A DNA stretch of 64,000 bases from Raineya sp. (GTDB lineage Bacteria; Bacteroidota; Bacteroidia; Cytophagales; Thermonemataceae), in NCBI GenBank assembly GCA_025454915.1, contig JALONN010000004.1:186001-250000 (forward strand). Direction: 5' to 3'. A program made the position numbers and the translations under genes. Each line of letters starts with the position of its first letter. The stretch's first letter is position 1. A model generated the notes under the pieces. It ran no database searches. It was not told the origin of the DNA and saw only the letters and a list, made by a program, of their open reading frames with translations. Of the stretch, positions 35,599 to 44,044 are shown piece by piece.

Positions 35599-37122
35599 CT
35601 AATATTTACTGCTTATTTCCAACCATTTATGGCTATCTTCTCGTGTTTTTTTACAAAGCTCTCCATTTTCTATCAAAGACTCTTTGTAACTGGGTATCAT
35701 TTCTTTTAGTTTTGTTTGCCATTCAGGGCTTTCCATTTTCTTTGAGAAGCATTTTTGTAAGAGTTCGAGCATAATCGAGACACAAGTAGAAGCCCCTGGC
35801 GAAGCTCCAAGCAGAGCAGCAACAGTTCCATCTTTGGAATGCACTACCTCTGTTCCAAACTCTAGCACCCCTATTTCTTCTTTATCTTTTTTAATAACTT
35901 GAACTCTCTGTCCTGCTTCTCTCAGCTCCCAATCTTCAATATTAGCTTCTGGCATAAATTTTTTGAGAGAGACCAATCTTTCTTCAGGGCTTTGAGTAAC
36001 TTGTCCTATCAGATATTTAGTCAGAGGAATATTTTGGATACCTGCTGCTATCATGGGAATCAGGTTATCGAACTCCAAAGAACCTACTAAATCCATATAA
36101 GAACCATTTTTCAAGAATTTAGTAGAAAATCCAGCATAAGGACCAAACAGAAGAGCTTTTTCTCCATTAATAATTCTTGTATCCAAATGAGGTACAGACA
36201 TTGGTGGAGCTCCTATTTCAGCTTTTCCGTACACTTTAGCCTGATGGCGTTCAATAATTTCTTTCTTTTTACAAACTAACCATTGCCCGCTTACAGGGAA
36301 TCCTCCAAAACCTTCTGCTTCATCAATATCTGTTTTCTGTAAAAGGGGCAAAGCTCCACCACCTGCTCCAATAAATACAAACTTTGTATCAATATATCTT
36401 TTCTCTCCTGTAGCTAAATTTTTAATTTTCATTTGCCAAATTCCTTCTTCCTCTTCTACTTTATCAATATCTTTTACATCATGATTTAAAAACAATGTAA
36501 CACCCTCTTGTTCACAAAGATATTTCATAATTGCTCTTGTCAATGCTCCAAAATCCACATCTACACCTATATCAATTTTAGTAGCAGCTATTAGATCATT
36601 TTCATTTCTTCCCTCAAACATCAAAGGAACCCATTGCTTTAACTCATTTTTATTTTCAGAGTATATCATTCCTTCAAACAAAGGATTATTTTTAAGCAAT
36701 TCATAACGTTTTTTCAAGAAATCAATGTCTTTTTCGCCAAATACAGCACTGATATGTGGAATCTGATTGATAAAGTTTTTAGGATTTGATATATATTGTT
36801 TTTTGAGCATATAAGCCCAAAGTTGTTTAGAGACTTCAAACTGTTCAGCAATTTTGAAAGCCTTTTTTACATTGACTGAACCATCCTCATTTTGAGGTGT
36901 ATAGTTTAACTCACAAAAGCCAGCATGTCCTGTTCCTGCATTATTCCAAGCATCAGAGCTTTCACCAGCAACCACATCTAATCTTTCATAAATTTCTATG
37001 GTAAGTGTTGGGTCTAATTCTTTCAAAAGAATACCAAGGGTAGCACTCATAATACCAGCACCCACTAAAACTACATCTGGACGGGCTGTGGTGGGGAAAC
37101 GTGGATCAAATATATTTGACAT
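35599..37122 (-). CDS. mqo: Malate:quinone oxidoreductase
   Basis: 507 residues, normal for Mqo, a membrane-associated FAD enzyme that oxidises malate to oxaloacetate and passes electrons to quinone. The FAD-binding GAGIMSATLG is at about 21-30, followed by IEIYERLDVVAGESSDAWNNAGTGHAGFCELNYT. The C-terminal part has LLGASPGASTC, which completes FAD contacts. No membrane helix, as expected for a peripheral enzyme. Monocistronic, divergent from the transketolase subunit gene. Confidence 0.97.
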   Translation of the reverse strand: MSNIFDPRFPTTARPDVVLVGAGIMSATLGILLKELDPTLTIEIYERLDVVAGESSDAWNNAGTGHAGFCELNYTPQNEDGSVNVKKAFKIAEQFEVSKQLWAYMLKKQYISNPKNFINQIPHISAVFGEKDIDFLKKRYELLKNNPLFEGMIYSENKNELKQWVPLMFEGRNENDLIAATKIDIGVDVDFGALTRAIMKYLCEQEGVTLFLNHDVKDIDKVEEEEGIWQMKIKNLATGEKRYIDTKFVFIGAGGGALPLLQKTDIDEAEGFGGFPVSGQWLVCKKKEIIERHQAKVYGKAEIGAPPMSVPHLDTRIINGEKALLFGPYAGFSTKFLKNGSYMDLVGSLEFDNLIPMIAAGIQNIPLTKYLIGQVTQSPEERLVSLKKFMPEANIEDWELREAGQRVQVIKKDKEEIGVLEFGTEVVHSKDGTVAALLGASPGASTCVSIMLELLQKCFSKKMESPEWQTKLKEMIPSYKESLIENGELCKKTREDSHKWLEISSKY

Positions 37123-37208
37123 AAATAAAGTTGTTTTGAAATAAATGTAATTATTCTTTTTGTTTCAATAAATCATAAGTAAGATTATTTTTTTATGGAT
37201 ATAATTAA

Positions 37209-37216
37209 TATTTTTG
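37209..37216 (+). promoter_or_regulatory. Candidate -7 box of the transketolase gene
   Basis: TATTTTTG, a TAnnTTTG match, 22 bases before the ATG at 37238. It covers the TTG at 37214 that a longer reading would use as a start, which argues against that start. Confidence 0.55.
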
Positions 37217-37237
37217 CACGAAAAAAATTCATTTCCA

Positions 37238-38086
37238 ATGAAACATTCAGTAGAAGAACTCAAAAAAATAGCTTCTCAAGTACGTAGAGATATTGTTCGT
37301 ATGGTTCATGCCTGTCAATCAGGACACCCAGGAGGCTCTCTGGGCTGTGCCGATTTACTTGTAGCATTGTATTTTGAAAAAATGGAGCATAATCCCAAAC
37401 CTTTTGATATGAAAGGTGAAAATCAGGATATGTTTTTTCTTTCAAACGGACACATTTCACCTGTATTTTATAGTGTTTTAGCTCGTAGTGGCTATTTTGA
37501 AGTTTCCGAACTGAGTACATTCCGTAGAATTAATTCTCGTTTACAAGGACACCCAACCACTCATGAAGGTTTAGAAGGCGTTCGTGTAGCATCTGGTTCT
37601 TTAGGACAAGGACTTTCTGTCGCTATTGGAGTAGCTCAAGGCAAAAAGCTAAAAAAAGATGATAAATTAGTTTATGTACTAATGGGAGATGGAGAGCAAC
37701 AAGAAGGGCAGATATGGGAAGCAGCTATGTATGCTGCTCATCATCAGGTAGATAATCTTATTGCAGTAATAGATTACAATGGTCAGCAAATTGATGGACC
37801 TGTGGATGCTGTCATGTCTTTAAAAAATTTAAAAGCCAAATGGGAAGCTTTTGGGTGGCAAGCCTTAGAAATGGATGGTAATAATATGGAGGATGTTTTG
37901 AAAGTATTGGATGAAGCTCAAAAACTAAGTAAACAAGGAAAACCTACTCTTATTTTGATGAAATCTGAAATGGGTTTTGGTGTAGATTATATGATGCACT
38001 CTCATAAATGGCATGGTGTAGCCCCTAACGATACTGAATTGGAAAAAGCATTGGCTCAATTAGAAGAAACTTTGGGAGATTATTAA
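37238..38086 (+). CDS. Transketolase, N-terminal subunit
   Basis: 282 residues; the start is the ATG at 37238, because the alternative TTG lies inside the promoter box. It corresponds to the thiamine-diphosphate pyrophosphate-binding half of transketolase: SGHPGGSLG, the GSLGQGLSVAIG motif, and the metal/TPP motif GDGEQQEGQIWEA followed by N at VIDYNGQQ. Transketolase is split into two subunits in many Bacteroidota. The C-terminal (pyrimidine-binding) subunit usually follows but here the next gene is rfbB, 3 bases on. The partner must be encoded outside the window for activity. Confidence 0.93.
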   Translation: MKHSVEELKKIASQVRRDIVRMVHACQSGHPGGSLGCADLLVALYFEKMEHNPKPFDMKGENQDMFFLSNGHISPVFYSVLARSGYFEVSELSTFRRINSRLQGHPTTHEGLEGVRVASGSLGQGLSVAIGVAQGKKLKKDDKLVYVLMGDGEQQEGQIWEAAMYAAHHQVDNLIAVIDYNGQQIDGPVDAVMSLKNLKAKWEAFGWQALEMDGNNMEDVLKVLDEAQKLSKQGKPTLILMKSEMGFGVDYMMHSHKWHGVAPNDTELEKALAQLEETLGDY

Positions 38087-38089
38087 TTT

Positions 38090-39145
38090 ATGGAAAAAAT
38101 ATTGATTACTGGTGGGGCAGGTTTTATCGGGTCTCATGTTGTTCGCTTATTTGTAAATAAATATCCCAATTATCAGATTTTTAATTTGGATAGCCTTACT
38201 TATGCTGGCAACCTTGCAAATCTTACAGATATAGAAAAAGCTTCTAATTATACTTTTGTAAAAGGAGATATTACAGATGCTAATTTCTTAACTCAACTTT
38301 TTACAGAACATAATTTTAAAGGAGTTATCCATTTGGCTGCTGAGTCTCATGTAGATAGGTCTATTCTAAATCCTTTAGAATTTGTAATGACCAATGTTAT
38401 TGGAACCGTTAATTTGCTCAACGCTGCTAAAACTGCGTGGAAAAATGATTTAGAAAATCCTTTATTCTATCATGTTTCTACAGATGAAGTATATGGTTCA
38501 TTGCACAATCCAGAAGATTTTTTCTTAGAAACAACTCCATACGATCCACAATCACCTTATTCAGCTTCTAAAGCAAGTTCTGACCATTTTGTACGAGCAT
38601 ACCACAATACATATAAATTACGTGTTGTGATTTCCAATTGCTCTAATAACTATGGTCCTAACCAATTCCCTGAAAAACTTATTCCTTTATTTATTCATAA
38701 TATCCAGAAAAACAAGCCCTTACCTGTTTATGGAAAAGGAGAAAATGTAAGAGATTGGCTCTATGTAATAGACCATGCAAGAGCTATTGATATGGTTTTT
38801 CATGGAGGTAAAAATGGCGAAACATATAATATTGGAGGATTTAATGAGTGGAAAAACCTTGATTTAGTACAGTTATTATGTAAAATCATGGATAAAAAAC
38901 TAGGAAGAACTGAGGGTGAATCTGAAAAATTAATTACGTATGTTACAGATAGAGCTGGACATGATCTACGTTATGCCATTGATGCGTCCAAAATTATGAA
39001 CGAATTAGGCTGGAAACCCAGTTTACAATTTGAAGAAGGATTAGAAAAAACGATTGATTGGTATTTAAATAATACAGCTTGGCTTGATAATGTTACTTCT
39101 GGTGATTATCAAAAGTATTATGAAACGCAGTATGCTCAAAGATAA
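38090..39145 (+). CDS. rfbB: dTDP-glucose 4,6-dehydratase
   Basis: 351 residues. Makes dTDP-4-keto-6-deoxyglucose for rhamnose and other deoxysugars of surface glycans. NAD-binding TGGAGFIGSHVVR, the NLDSLTYAGNLANL segment, catalytic STDEVYG and YSASKASSDH (Tyr/Lys pair), and the YGPNQFPEKLIP substrate region are all present. The partner genes rfbA, rfbC and rfbD, often adjacent, are absent. It starts 3 bases after the transketolase subunit stop, so both are on one transcript. Followed by a strong hairpin. Confidence 0.96.
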   Translation: MEKILITGGAGFIGSHVVRLFVNKYPNYQIFNLDSLTYAGNLANLTDIEKASNYTFVKGDITDANFLTQLFTEHNFKGVIHLAAESHVDRSILNPLEFVMTNVIGTVNLLNAAKTAWKNDLENPLFYHVSTDEVYGSLHNPEDFFLETTPYDPQSPYSASKASSDHFVRAYHNTYKLRVVISNCSNNYGPNQFPEKLIPLFIHNIQKNKPLPVYGKGENVRDWLYVIDHARAIDMVFHGGKNGETYNIGGFNEWKNLDLVQLLCKIMDKKLGRTEGESEKLITYVTDRAGHDLRYAIDASKIMNELGWKPSLQFEEGLEKTIDWYLNNTAWLDNVTSGDYQKYYETQYAQR

Positions 39146-39147
39146 CG

Positions 39148-39174
39148 AAAAAGCCACTTATAAAGTGGCTTTTT
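39148..39174. terminator. Bidirectional hairpin terminator
   Basis: Perfect 12-base-pair stem AAAAAGCCACTT with a 3-base loop, between convergent rfbB and the gldJ-like gene. Confidence 0.85.
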
Positions 39175-40790
39175 TATTCATCAGTATTTTCTTCTTCGTC
39201 ATCTTTTTTCTTTTTAGATTTCACCTTTTTCTGAGCCTTATTTTTTGCTTTTTGAGCTTTCTTAGCTTTAGCCTCAGCTTTGGCTTTAGCCTTCTTTTGA
39301 GCATCTGTTAAATCAGAATCACTTGTAACAGTTTTATCTTTAGGTAATTCTTTTTTAGGTGCATAGCTCATAGCACATCTAAAACCCAAAGTAGGAAGAC
39401 TTTTATCCATTTCTAAGAATCTTCTTGTACCTGGAGCAAGCCAATAAGCTACATCTTTCCAAGAACCTCCTTTGTAAACTTTAAAGTTTTGCATTTTTTC
39501 TTTTGGTAAAGGAGTCGCTGGTAGCCCTAATAAGTTTTTTCCTAAGGCACTCGGAAAATTCATCAGATTCTCTTTGGCTATATCAATGGTATCTTTGTAT
39601 TGTCTTTCCAAGTTTTGTTTTTTACTTTTCATAGTAGTATCAGACCTACCATAAAGAAGTATATCCATAGTCATTTTGGTCTGGTATGTAGAATCTGTAT
39701 AGGTAATCATTCTTTTTGCCTGTCTCAAATCTCCATAATCTTCCCAACCATCAATTACATAAGTGTCTTCAACCCATTCATTTACATTACCTGCCATGTT
39801 ATATAAACCAAAATCGTTGGGGGGATATGCATAAATGTGTGCTGTTACCATTGCTCCATCATTTTGTCTTCCTGCTATCCCTGCATAATCTCCTCTACCA
39901 CGCTTAAAATTAGCCATAAATAAACCCGTATTAGGTTTGTATGGATTTCTTACATAACGTCCGTCCCAAGGATATAACCTTTGCTTAGACGTTCTAATAT
40001 CATCATATTTGGTAGCAAACATAGCCTTTGCTGCATATTCCCATTCCGCTTCTGTTGGAAGACGATAGTCAGGGTATTGGATGATGTTAGAAGTATCTGT
40101 TTTATTTTTAGATGTTTCAAAGTGTCCCACTGTTAATTTTCCATCTCTTTTTACTCCTGTATAATATTGACTTTCTTGGACATAATGGTTTACCATTTTA
40201 GTACGCCATTTACAAAATTCTTGTGCTTGTATCCAGGAAATGCCAACAACAGGGTATAATCTGAAGCCAGGGTGTCTTAAATAATTAGCAACATAAGCAT
40301 CATTGGCAGAAGCTTCAGAAGCCCAAACAGTTGTATCAGGTAGGAGTATTTCTTCACTAAATTCTTCAAAAGTAAGACCAGCAGGAATGGAATCTCTATT
40401 TCTGTAGAAGAAATTCATAAATTCCATCCAATGAATATTAGCTATTTCTGTTCTATCCATATAGAATGATGGAATTTGAACTTTAGTAGCTCTGTTTCTA
40501 GCAAGATTAATTACATCTTCTTCTGTGATACCCATTACAAACGTACCTCCTTCAATAAATACCATATTGGGAGCGTTTGGCATCTCTACATACTTAGCTA
40601 CTGACATGCTGTTGTCAATAGTAGAGTCACTGTAAGGAATACCTGTTACTTGGCTCACTTGTCCGTTCAAGTCTGTTTCTTCAAAAGATTGTTTATCACT
40701 TTTATCTTTCTTTTTGAACAAAGAGCAAGCCGAAAACGTAATTGCTAAGACGCTCAACACCAATCCAAGACGCTTAGAAATCTTTTTCAT
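39174..40790 (-). CDS. GldJ-like gliding motility/T9SS lipoprotein (paralogue 2)
   Basis: 538 residues. Lipoprotein signal with Cys22 (AITFSACSLFKKK). The main domain is the formylglycine-generating-enzyme-like fold shared by GldJ and GldK: MVFIEGGTFVMG, YMDRTEIANIHWMEFM, YLRHPGFRLYPVVGISWIQAQEFCKWRT, LPTEAEWEYAAKAM, AGNVNEWVEDTY and a C-terminal YKGGSWKDVAYWLAPGTRRFL. These motifs fit GldJ better than GldK. The last 60 residues are a Lys/Ala-rich tail. GldJ supports gliding and the type IX secretion machine. The gene follows its paralogue, with a hairpin between. Confidence 0.8.
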   Translation of the reverse strand: MKKISKRLGLVLSVLAITFSACSLFKKKDKSDKQSFEETDLNGQVSQVTGIPYSDSTIDNSMSVAKYVEMPNAPNMVFIEGGTFVMGITEEDVINLARNRATKVQIPSFYMDRTEIANIHWMEFMNFFYRNRDSIPAGLTFEEFSEEILLPDTTVWASEASANDAYVANYLRHPGFRLYPVVGISWIQAQEFCKWRTKMVNHYVQESQYYTGVKRDGKLTVGHFETSKNKTDTSNIIQYPDYRLPTEAEWEYAAKAMFATKYDDIRTSKQRLYPWDGRYVRNPYKPNTGLFMANFKRGRGDYAGIAGRQNDGAMVTAHIYAYPPNDFGLYNMAGNVNEWVEDTYVIDGWEDYGDLRQAKRMITYTDSTYQTKMTMDILLYGRSDTTMKSKKQNLERQYKDTIDIAKENLMNFPSALGKNLLGLPATPLPKEKMQNFKVYKGGSWKDVAYWLAPGTRRFLEMDKSLPTLGFRCAMSYAPKKELPKDKTVTSDSDLTDAQKKAKAKAEAKAKKAQKAKNKAQKKVKSKKKKDDEEENTDE

Positions 40791-40855
40791 AAGGTAAATT
40801 TTTGAGTATTAGCTCAAAATACAAGTTTTTAATTGAGAAATTTAAGCCACAAATA

Positions 40856-40886
40856 CAAAAAGGCTTTGAGCATCAAAGCCTTTTTG
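40856..40886 (-). terminator. Hairpin terminator after gldJ-like gene 1
   Basis: Perfect 14-base-pair stem CAAAAAGGCTTTGA with a GCA loop, just past the stop of the upstream gldJ-like gene. The second gldJ-like gene therefore probably has its own promoter in 40791-40855. Confidence 0.8.
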
Positions 40887-40908
40887 TAAAAAAGTATGGA
40901 TGCCTTTA

Positions 40909-42567
40909 TTATCTATATTGACCACCAACTTTTTTGTTTTTACGACGATTTTCACCTTGCATTTCGCCAGCCATAATCATCGCACAACGGAAGCCGATAT
41001 AGTCTGCAGATTTATTTTTATCTAAGAATCTTCTTGTACCTGGTGATAAGAAATATGCAACATCTCTCCAAGAACCACCTTTATATACACGAGCATTATC
41101 AGTAACTAATGAGAAGGGACTACCAGCACCTTGAGTATTAGGTTTACCTTTGATAGTAATCACATATAGACCAGCAGAATCTCCAAATACAGATTTTCTA
41201 GGATCAGCTTTCAATCTTGTAGAATCTAATTGAATACGTCTTACAGGGTTTAAATCAGACATATCTTCATAAGCTAATGGACGGTATACGTCTTCAACCC
41301 ATTCTGCTACGTTACCACCCATATTGAACAAACCAAAGTCATTAGGAGGGTATTGATAAATCCATTCTGTAATTAAAGCTGCATCATTTTGTTTACCAGC
41401 AATACCTGCATAGTCTCCTCTACCTCTCTTAAAGTTAGCCAAGAAAAAGCCCATTTGCTTACCATAAGGATTACGAGTAGCATGACCATCCCAAGGGTAA
41501 ATACGACCATTTGATTGGTTTTCATCTTCATATTGGGTACCTATCATACCTTTAGCAGCATACTCCCATTCAGCCTCTGTTGGAAGACGATAGTCAGGGA
41601 ATTTAAGACCACTTTCCAACGGAATATTTTTTACATCTTTACCTTTGTATTCTGCAAGTTTACCGTCTTTATCTTTCAATACTTGTTTAGCTAAGAAATA
41701 CTCATTAGCAGCTCTTGTACGCCATTTGCAGAACTCTTGAGCTTGTACCCAAGATACTCCAACAACAGGGAAGAATCTAAAGCCTGGATAACGTAAGTAG
41801 TTTTGTACATAAGAGTCATTAAAAGCTGTTTCTCTAGCCCAAACAGTTGTATCAGGTAATAATATTTTCTTTCTGAAACTCTCATACAAAGAAGCAGCAA
41901 CTTTATCCTTAGGATCAGGTATCATAGGTGCCTTAGCATTTGGATTCACTATCTGAGCTTTATAGTTTGGATCATCAATTTTCCTTTTTCTAGAATCAGG
42001 AATATTTCGTGTATCATTAGGATCCACAATTTTTTGTCTGGGCACAGGATTCGGAATTGAATCAGGCACATATGCAGGGTCAGGTATCTGTCTTGCATTA
42101 GGATTAGGAATAGAATCCTGATAAATTGGATCTATTTGAGTCTGATTTTCTGGTTTTTCATAATGTTTCATGAATTCAAGCCAGTGGATATTTGCAATTT
42201 CTGTTGCATCCATATAAAAAGATTGAACACTAACAGTTCTTTCTCTATTATCACGAGTGTAAAGAATATCTTCTTCACCAGAGCCCATCACAAAACGACC
42301 TCCTTCAATGAAAACTAAGTTAGGTGCATCTTTCTGACCAAAATACTCTTTTACCATTAAAGAAGTGTAAGCTCCTGAATCTTGGCTATTATAAGGAATG
42401 CCCGTTACCTGGCTATTCATTCCTTTTTTATGAACAGTATTACTATATTGAGTTTGAAACTCAAAACCTCCTTGTTTGTCTTTTTTCTTAAACAAACTGC
42501 AAGAACTAATCGTCCCTACTACAACACCTGCATAAAGCAAAGTCTTAACACTTTGATTCATAATCAT
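40909..42567 (-). CDS. gldJ: GldJ-like gliding motility/T9SS lipoprotein (paralogue 1, with repeat insertion)
   Basis: 552 residues (550 from the second ATG). Lipoprotein signal with Cys23 (TISSCSLFKKK). Same fold as its downstream paralogue: LVFIEGGRFVMGSG, YMDATEIANIHWLEFM, YLRYPGFRFFPVVGVSWVQAQEFCKWRT, LPTEAEWEYAAKGM, GGNVAEWVEDVY, YKGGSWRDVAYFLSPGTRRFL. An extra stretch of about 85 residues (138-222) is made of periodic Pro/Asp/Asn units (IPNP, IPDP, VDPN, DDPN, VNPN) and is absent from the paralogue. The Lys-rich tail of the paralogue is missing here. Most GldJ-like of the two by the SQVTGIPYN region; which one does the classical job is not certain. Confidence 0.8.
   Translation of the reverse strand: MIMNQSVKTLLYAGVVVGTISSCSLFKKKDKQGGFEFQTQYSNTVHKKGMNSQVTGIPYNSQDSGAYTSLMVKEYFGQKDAPNLVFIEGGRFVMGSGEEDILYTRDNRERTVSVQSFYMDATEIANIHWLEFMKHYEKPENQTQIDPIYQDSIPNPNARQIPDPAYVPDSIPNPVPRQKIVDPNDTRNIPDSRKRKIDDPNYKAQIVNPNAKAPMIPDPKDKVAASLYESFRKKILLPDTTVWARETAFNDSYVQNYLRYPGFRFFPVVGVSWVQAQEFCKWRTRAANEYFLAKQVLKDKDGKLAEYKGKDVKNIPLESGLKFPDYRLPTEAEWEYAAKGMIGTQYEDENQSNGRIYPWDGHATRNPYGKQMGFFLANFKRGRGDYAGIAGKQNDAALITEWIYQYPPNDFGLFNMGGNVAEWVEDVYRPLAYEDMSDLNPVRRIQLDSTRLKADPRKSVFGDSAGLYVITIKGKPNTQGAGSPFSLVTDNARVYKGGSWRDVAYFLSPGTRRFLDKNKSADYIGFRCAMIMAGEMQGENRRKNKKVGGQYR
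41902..42156 (-). repeat. Pro/Asp-rich repeat insertion in gldJ-like gene 1
   Basis: Encodes residues 138-222: about eight irregular units of 8-12 residues centred on IPNP, IPDP, VDPN, DDPN or VNPN. The other GldJ paralogue has only about 20 residues between the flanking conserved WLEFM and ILLPDTTVW motifs. Confidence 0.7.
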
Positions 42568-42674
42568 ATATGTTTAAACACCATTTCTGAAGATACAAAA
42601 ACTATAACACTAATTGTACCAAAGTTTGCATTTTTTTTTCAGTCTGCAAAAAAAAATAAACTTTTTTTTAAATA

Positions 42675-42691
42675 GTAACTTTTAGTGTTAC
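42675..42691. promoter_or_regulatory. Dyad in the divergent gldJ / sigma-54 activator intergenic region
   Basis: GTAAC (42675-42679) and GTTAC (42687-42691) form an inverted repeat with 7 bases between, in the 200-base region shared by gldJ and the activator gene. It could be an operator. No sigma-54 -24/-12 sequence is seen in the region. Confidence 0.25.
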
Positions 42692-42733
42692 ATAAAAATA
42701 CGACATTTTGTCAGATTTTTGCAACCATTTTAT

Positions 42734-42741
42734 TATTTTTG
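42734..42741 (+). promoter_or_regulatory. Candidate -7 box of the sigma-54 activator gene
   Basis: TATTTTTG, 26 bases before the ATG at 42768. TTTG at 42707-42710 is 23 bases further upstream and may be the -33 element. Confidence 0.45.
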
Positions 42742-42767
42742 AAGTTGTAAAGGTAAATATTTTTTTG

Positions 42768-44042
42768 ATGAAAAACAATTTAGATATACAAACAGTCAAA
42801 CAACGATTTGGCATTATTGGAAATTCATCCTTACTTAATCAAGCACTTGAGAGAGCTATTCAAGTAGCAGCTACAGATATAAATGTTTTAATTACAGGAG
42901 AAAGTGGTGTAGGGAAAGAATCTTTTTCTAAAGTAATACATCAGCTGAGTACCCGTAAGCATAATAATTTTACGGCAGTAAACTGTGGAGCTATTCCTGA
43001 AGGAACTATTGATTCAGAGCTTTTTGGTCACGAAAAAGGGTCTTTTACAGGAGCCATTGAAGCTCGTAAAGGTTTTTTTGAGGTTAATAATGGGGGCACT
43101 ATTTTTTTGGATGAAATAGGCGAAATGCCTTTAAGTACACAAGCCCGATTATTAAGAGTCTTAGAAAATGGTGAATTTATAAAAGTAGGCTCATCAAAAG
43201 TTCAAAAAACAGATGTAAGAATTGTAGCAGCTACTAATGTAAATTTAGAAGATGCCATCAGGAAAGGTAAATTTAGAGAAGATTTATATTATAGATTAAG
43301 TACTGTTCCTATTTATGTTCCGAGCTTAAGAGAAAGAGGTCAGGATATGTTGCTTTTATTTAGAAAGTTTGCAACAGATTTTGCTGAAAAATACAGAACA
43401 AAACCCATAGAACTCACAGATGATGCTAAAAATACACTTTTGGATTACCGATTCCCTGGGAATATTCGCCAATTAAAGAATTTGGTGTATGATATGGCTA
43501 TTACCTCTGATAATCTGATTATTTCTAGAGAAATTCTACAAAAATATCTTCCAAAAGCTAACCAAAATAATTTACCTGTATTATTTGATAGTAACCAAGA
43601 TAGTTCAAGTCAAAACTTTTCTGATAGAGAACTTTTGTATAAAGTGCTTTTTGACATGAGAAAAGATGTAACAGAGTTAAAAAAGCTTGTTTTTCAGCTA
43701 CTTACAACCAATGTAACAGGAGCTGATGTGTTACAACAGCATCAAGATTTATTTCAAGATGTACAAACCATTAAGCCTACTATTGTAGATACCAACAGGC
43801 AAACAGCTATTGTACCTATCAACGAGAATATTATTCAACTCTCCGATGAACATGAAACCATTGAAGATATTAGTCATGAAACTGAGGAAGAATCTTTATC
43901 TTTAGAACGAAAAGAAAAAGAAATGATTGTGAAAGCTCTTAAACAACACAATGGTAAACGCAAATATGCTGCAGAAGATTTAGGCATCTCTGAAAGAACT
44001 TTATATAGAAAAATTAAACGATATAATTTAGAGTCCGTATAA
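42768..44042 (+). CDS. Sigma-54-dependent Fis-family transcriptional activator
   Basis: 424 residues from the ATG at 42768. The AAA+ domain of bacterial enhancer-binding proteins begins almost at the N terminus: Walker A GESGVGKE (44-51), the sigma-54 contact loop as GSFTGA (91-96; usual form GAFTGA), Walker B GGTIFLDEIGEM (109-120). A linker of about 100 residues follows, then a C-terminal Fis helix-turn-helix (GKRKYAAEDLGISERTLYRKIKRYNL). There is no receiver or PAS domain, so its activity must be controlled otherwise. It is divergent from gldJ, an attractive but unproven target, and is 2 bases ahead of ispE. Confidence 0.93.
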   Translation: MKNNLDIQTVKQRFGIIGNSSLLNQALERAIQVAATDINVLITGESGVGKESFSKVIHQLSTRKHNNFTAVNCGAIPEGTIDSELFGHEKGSFTGAIEARKGFFEVNNGGTIFLDEIGEMPLSTQARLLRVLENGEFIKVGSSKVQKTDVRIVAATNVNLEDAIRKGKFREDLYYRLSTVPIYVPSLRERGQDMLLLFRKFATDFAEKYRTKPIELTDDAKNTLLDYRFPGNIRQLKNLVYDMAITSDNLIISREILQKYLPKANQNNLPVLFDSNQDSSSQNFSDRELLYKVLFDMRKDVTELKKLVFQLLTTNVTGADVLQQHQDLFQDVQTIKPTIVDTNRQTAIVPINENIIQLSDEHETIEDISHETEEESLSLERKEKEMIVKALKQHNGKRKYAAEDLGISERTLYRKIKRYNLESV

Positions 44043-44044
44043 AT

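Noticed and set aside
37214..37237. TTG start giving a longer transketolase subunit
   Set aside because: The TTG lies inside the -7 promoter box; the ATG at 37238 is used instead.
40800..40819. TTTTGAG/CTCAAAA inverted repeat in front of the second gldJ-like gene
   Set aside because: Only a 7-base-pair AT-rich stem with no supporting context; likely chance.
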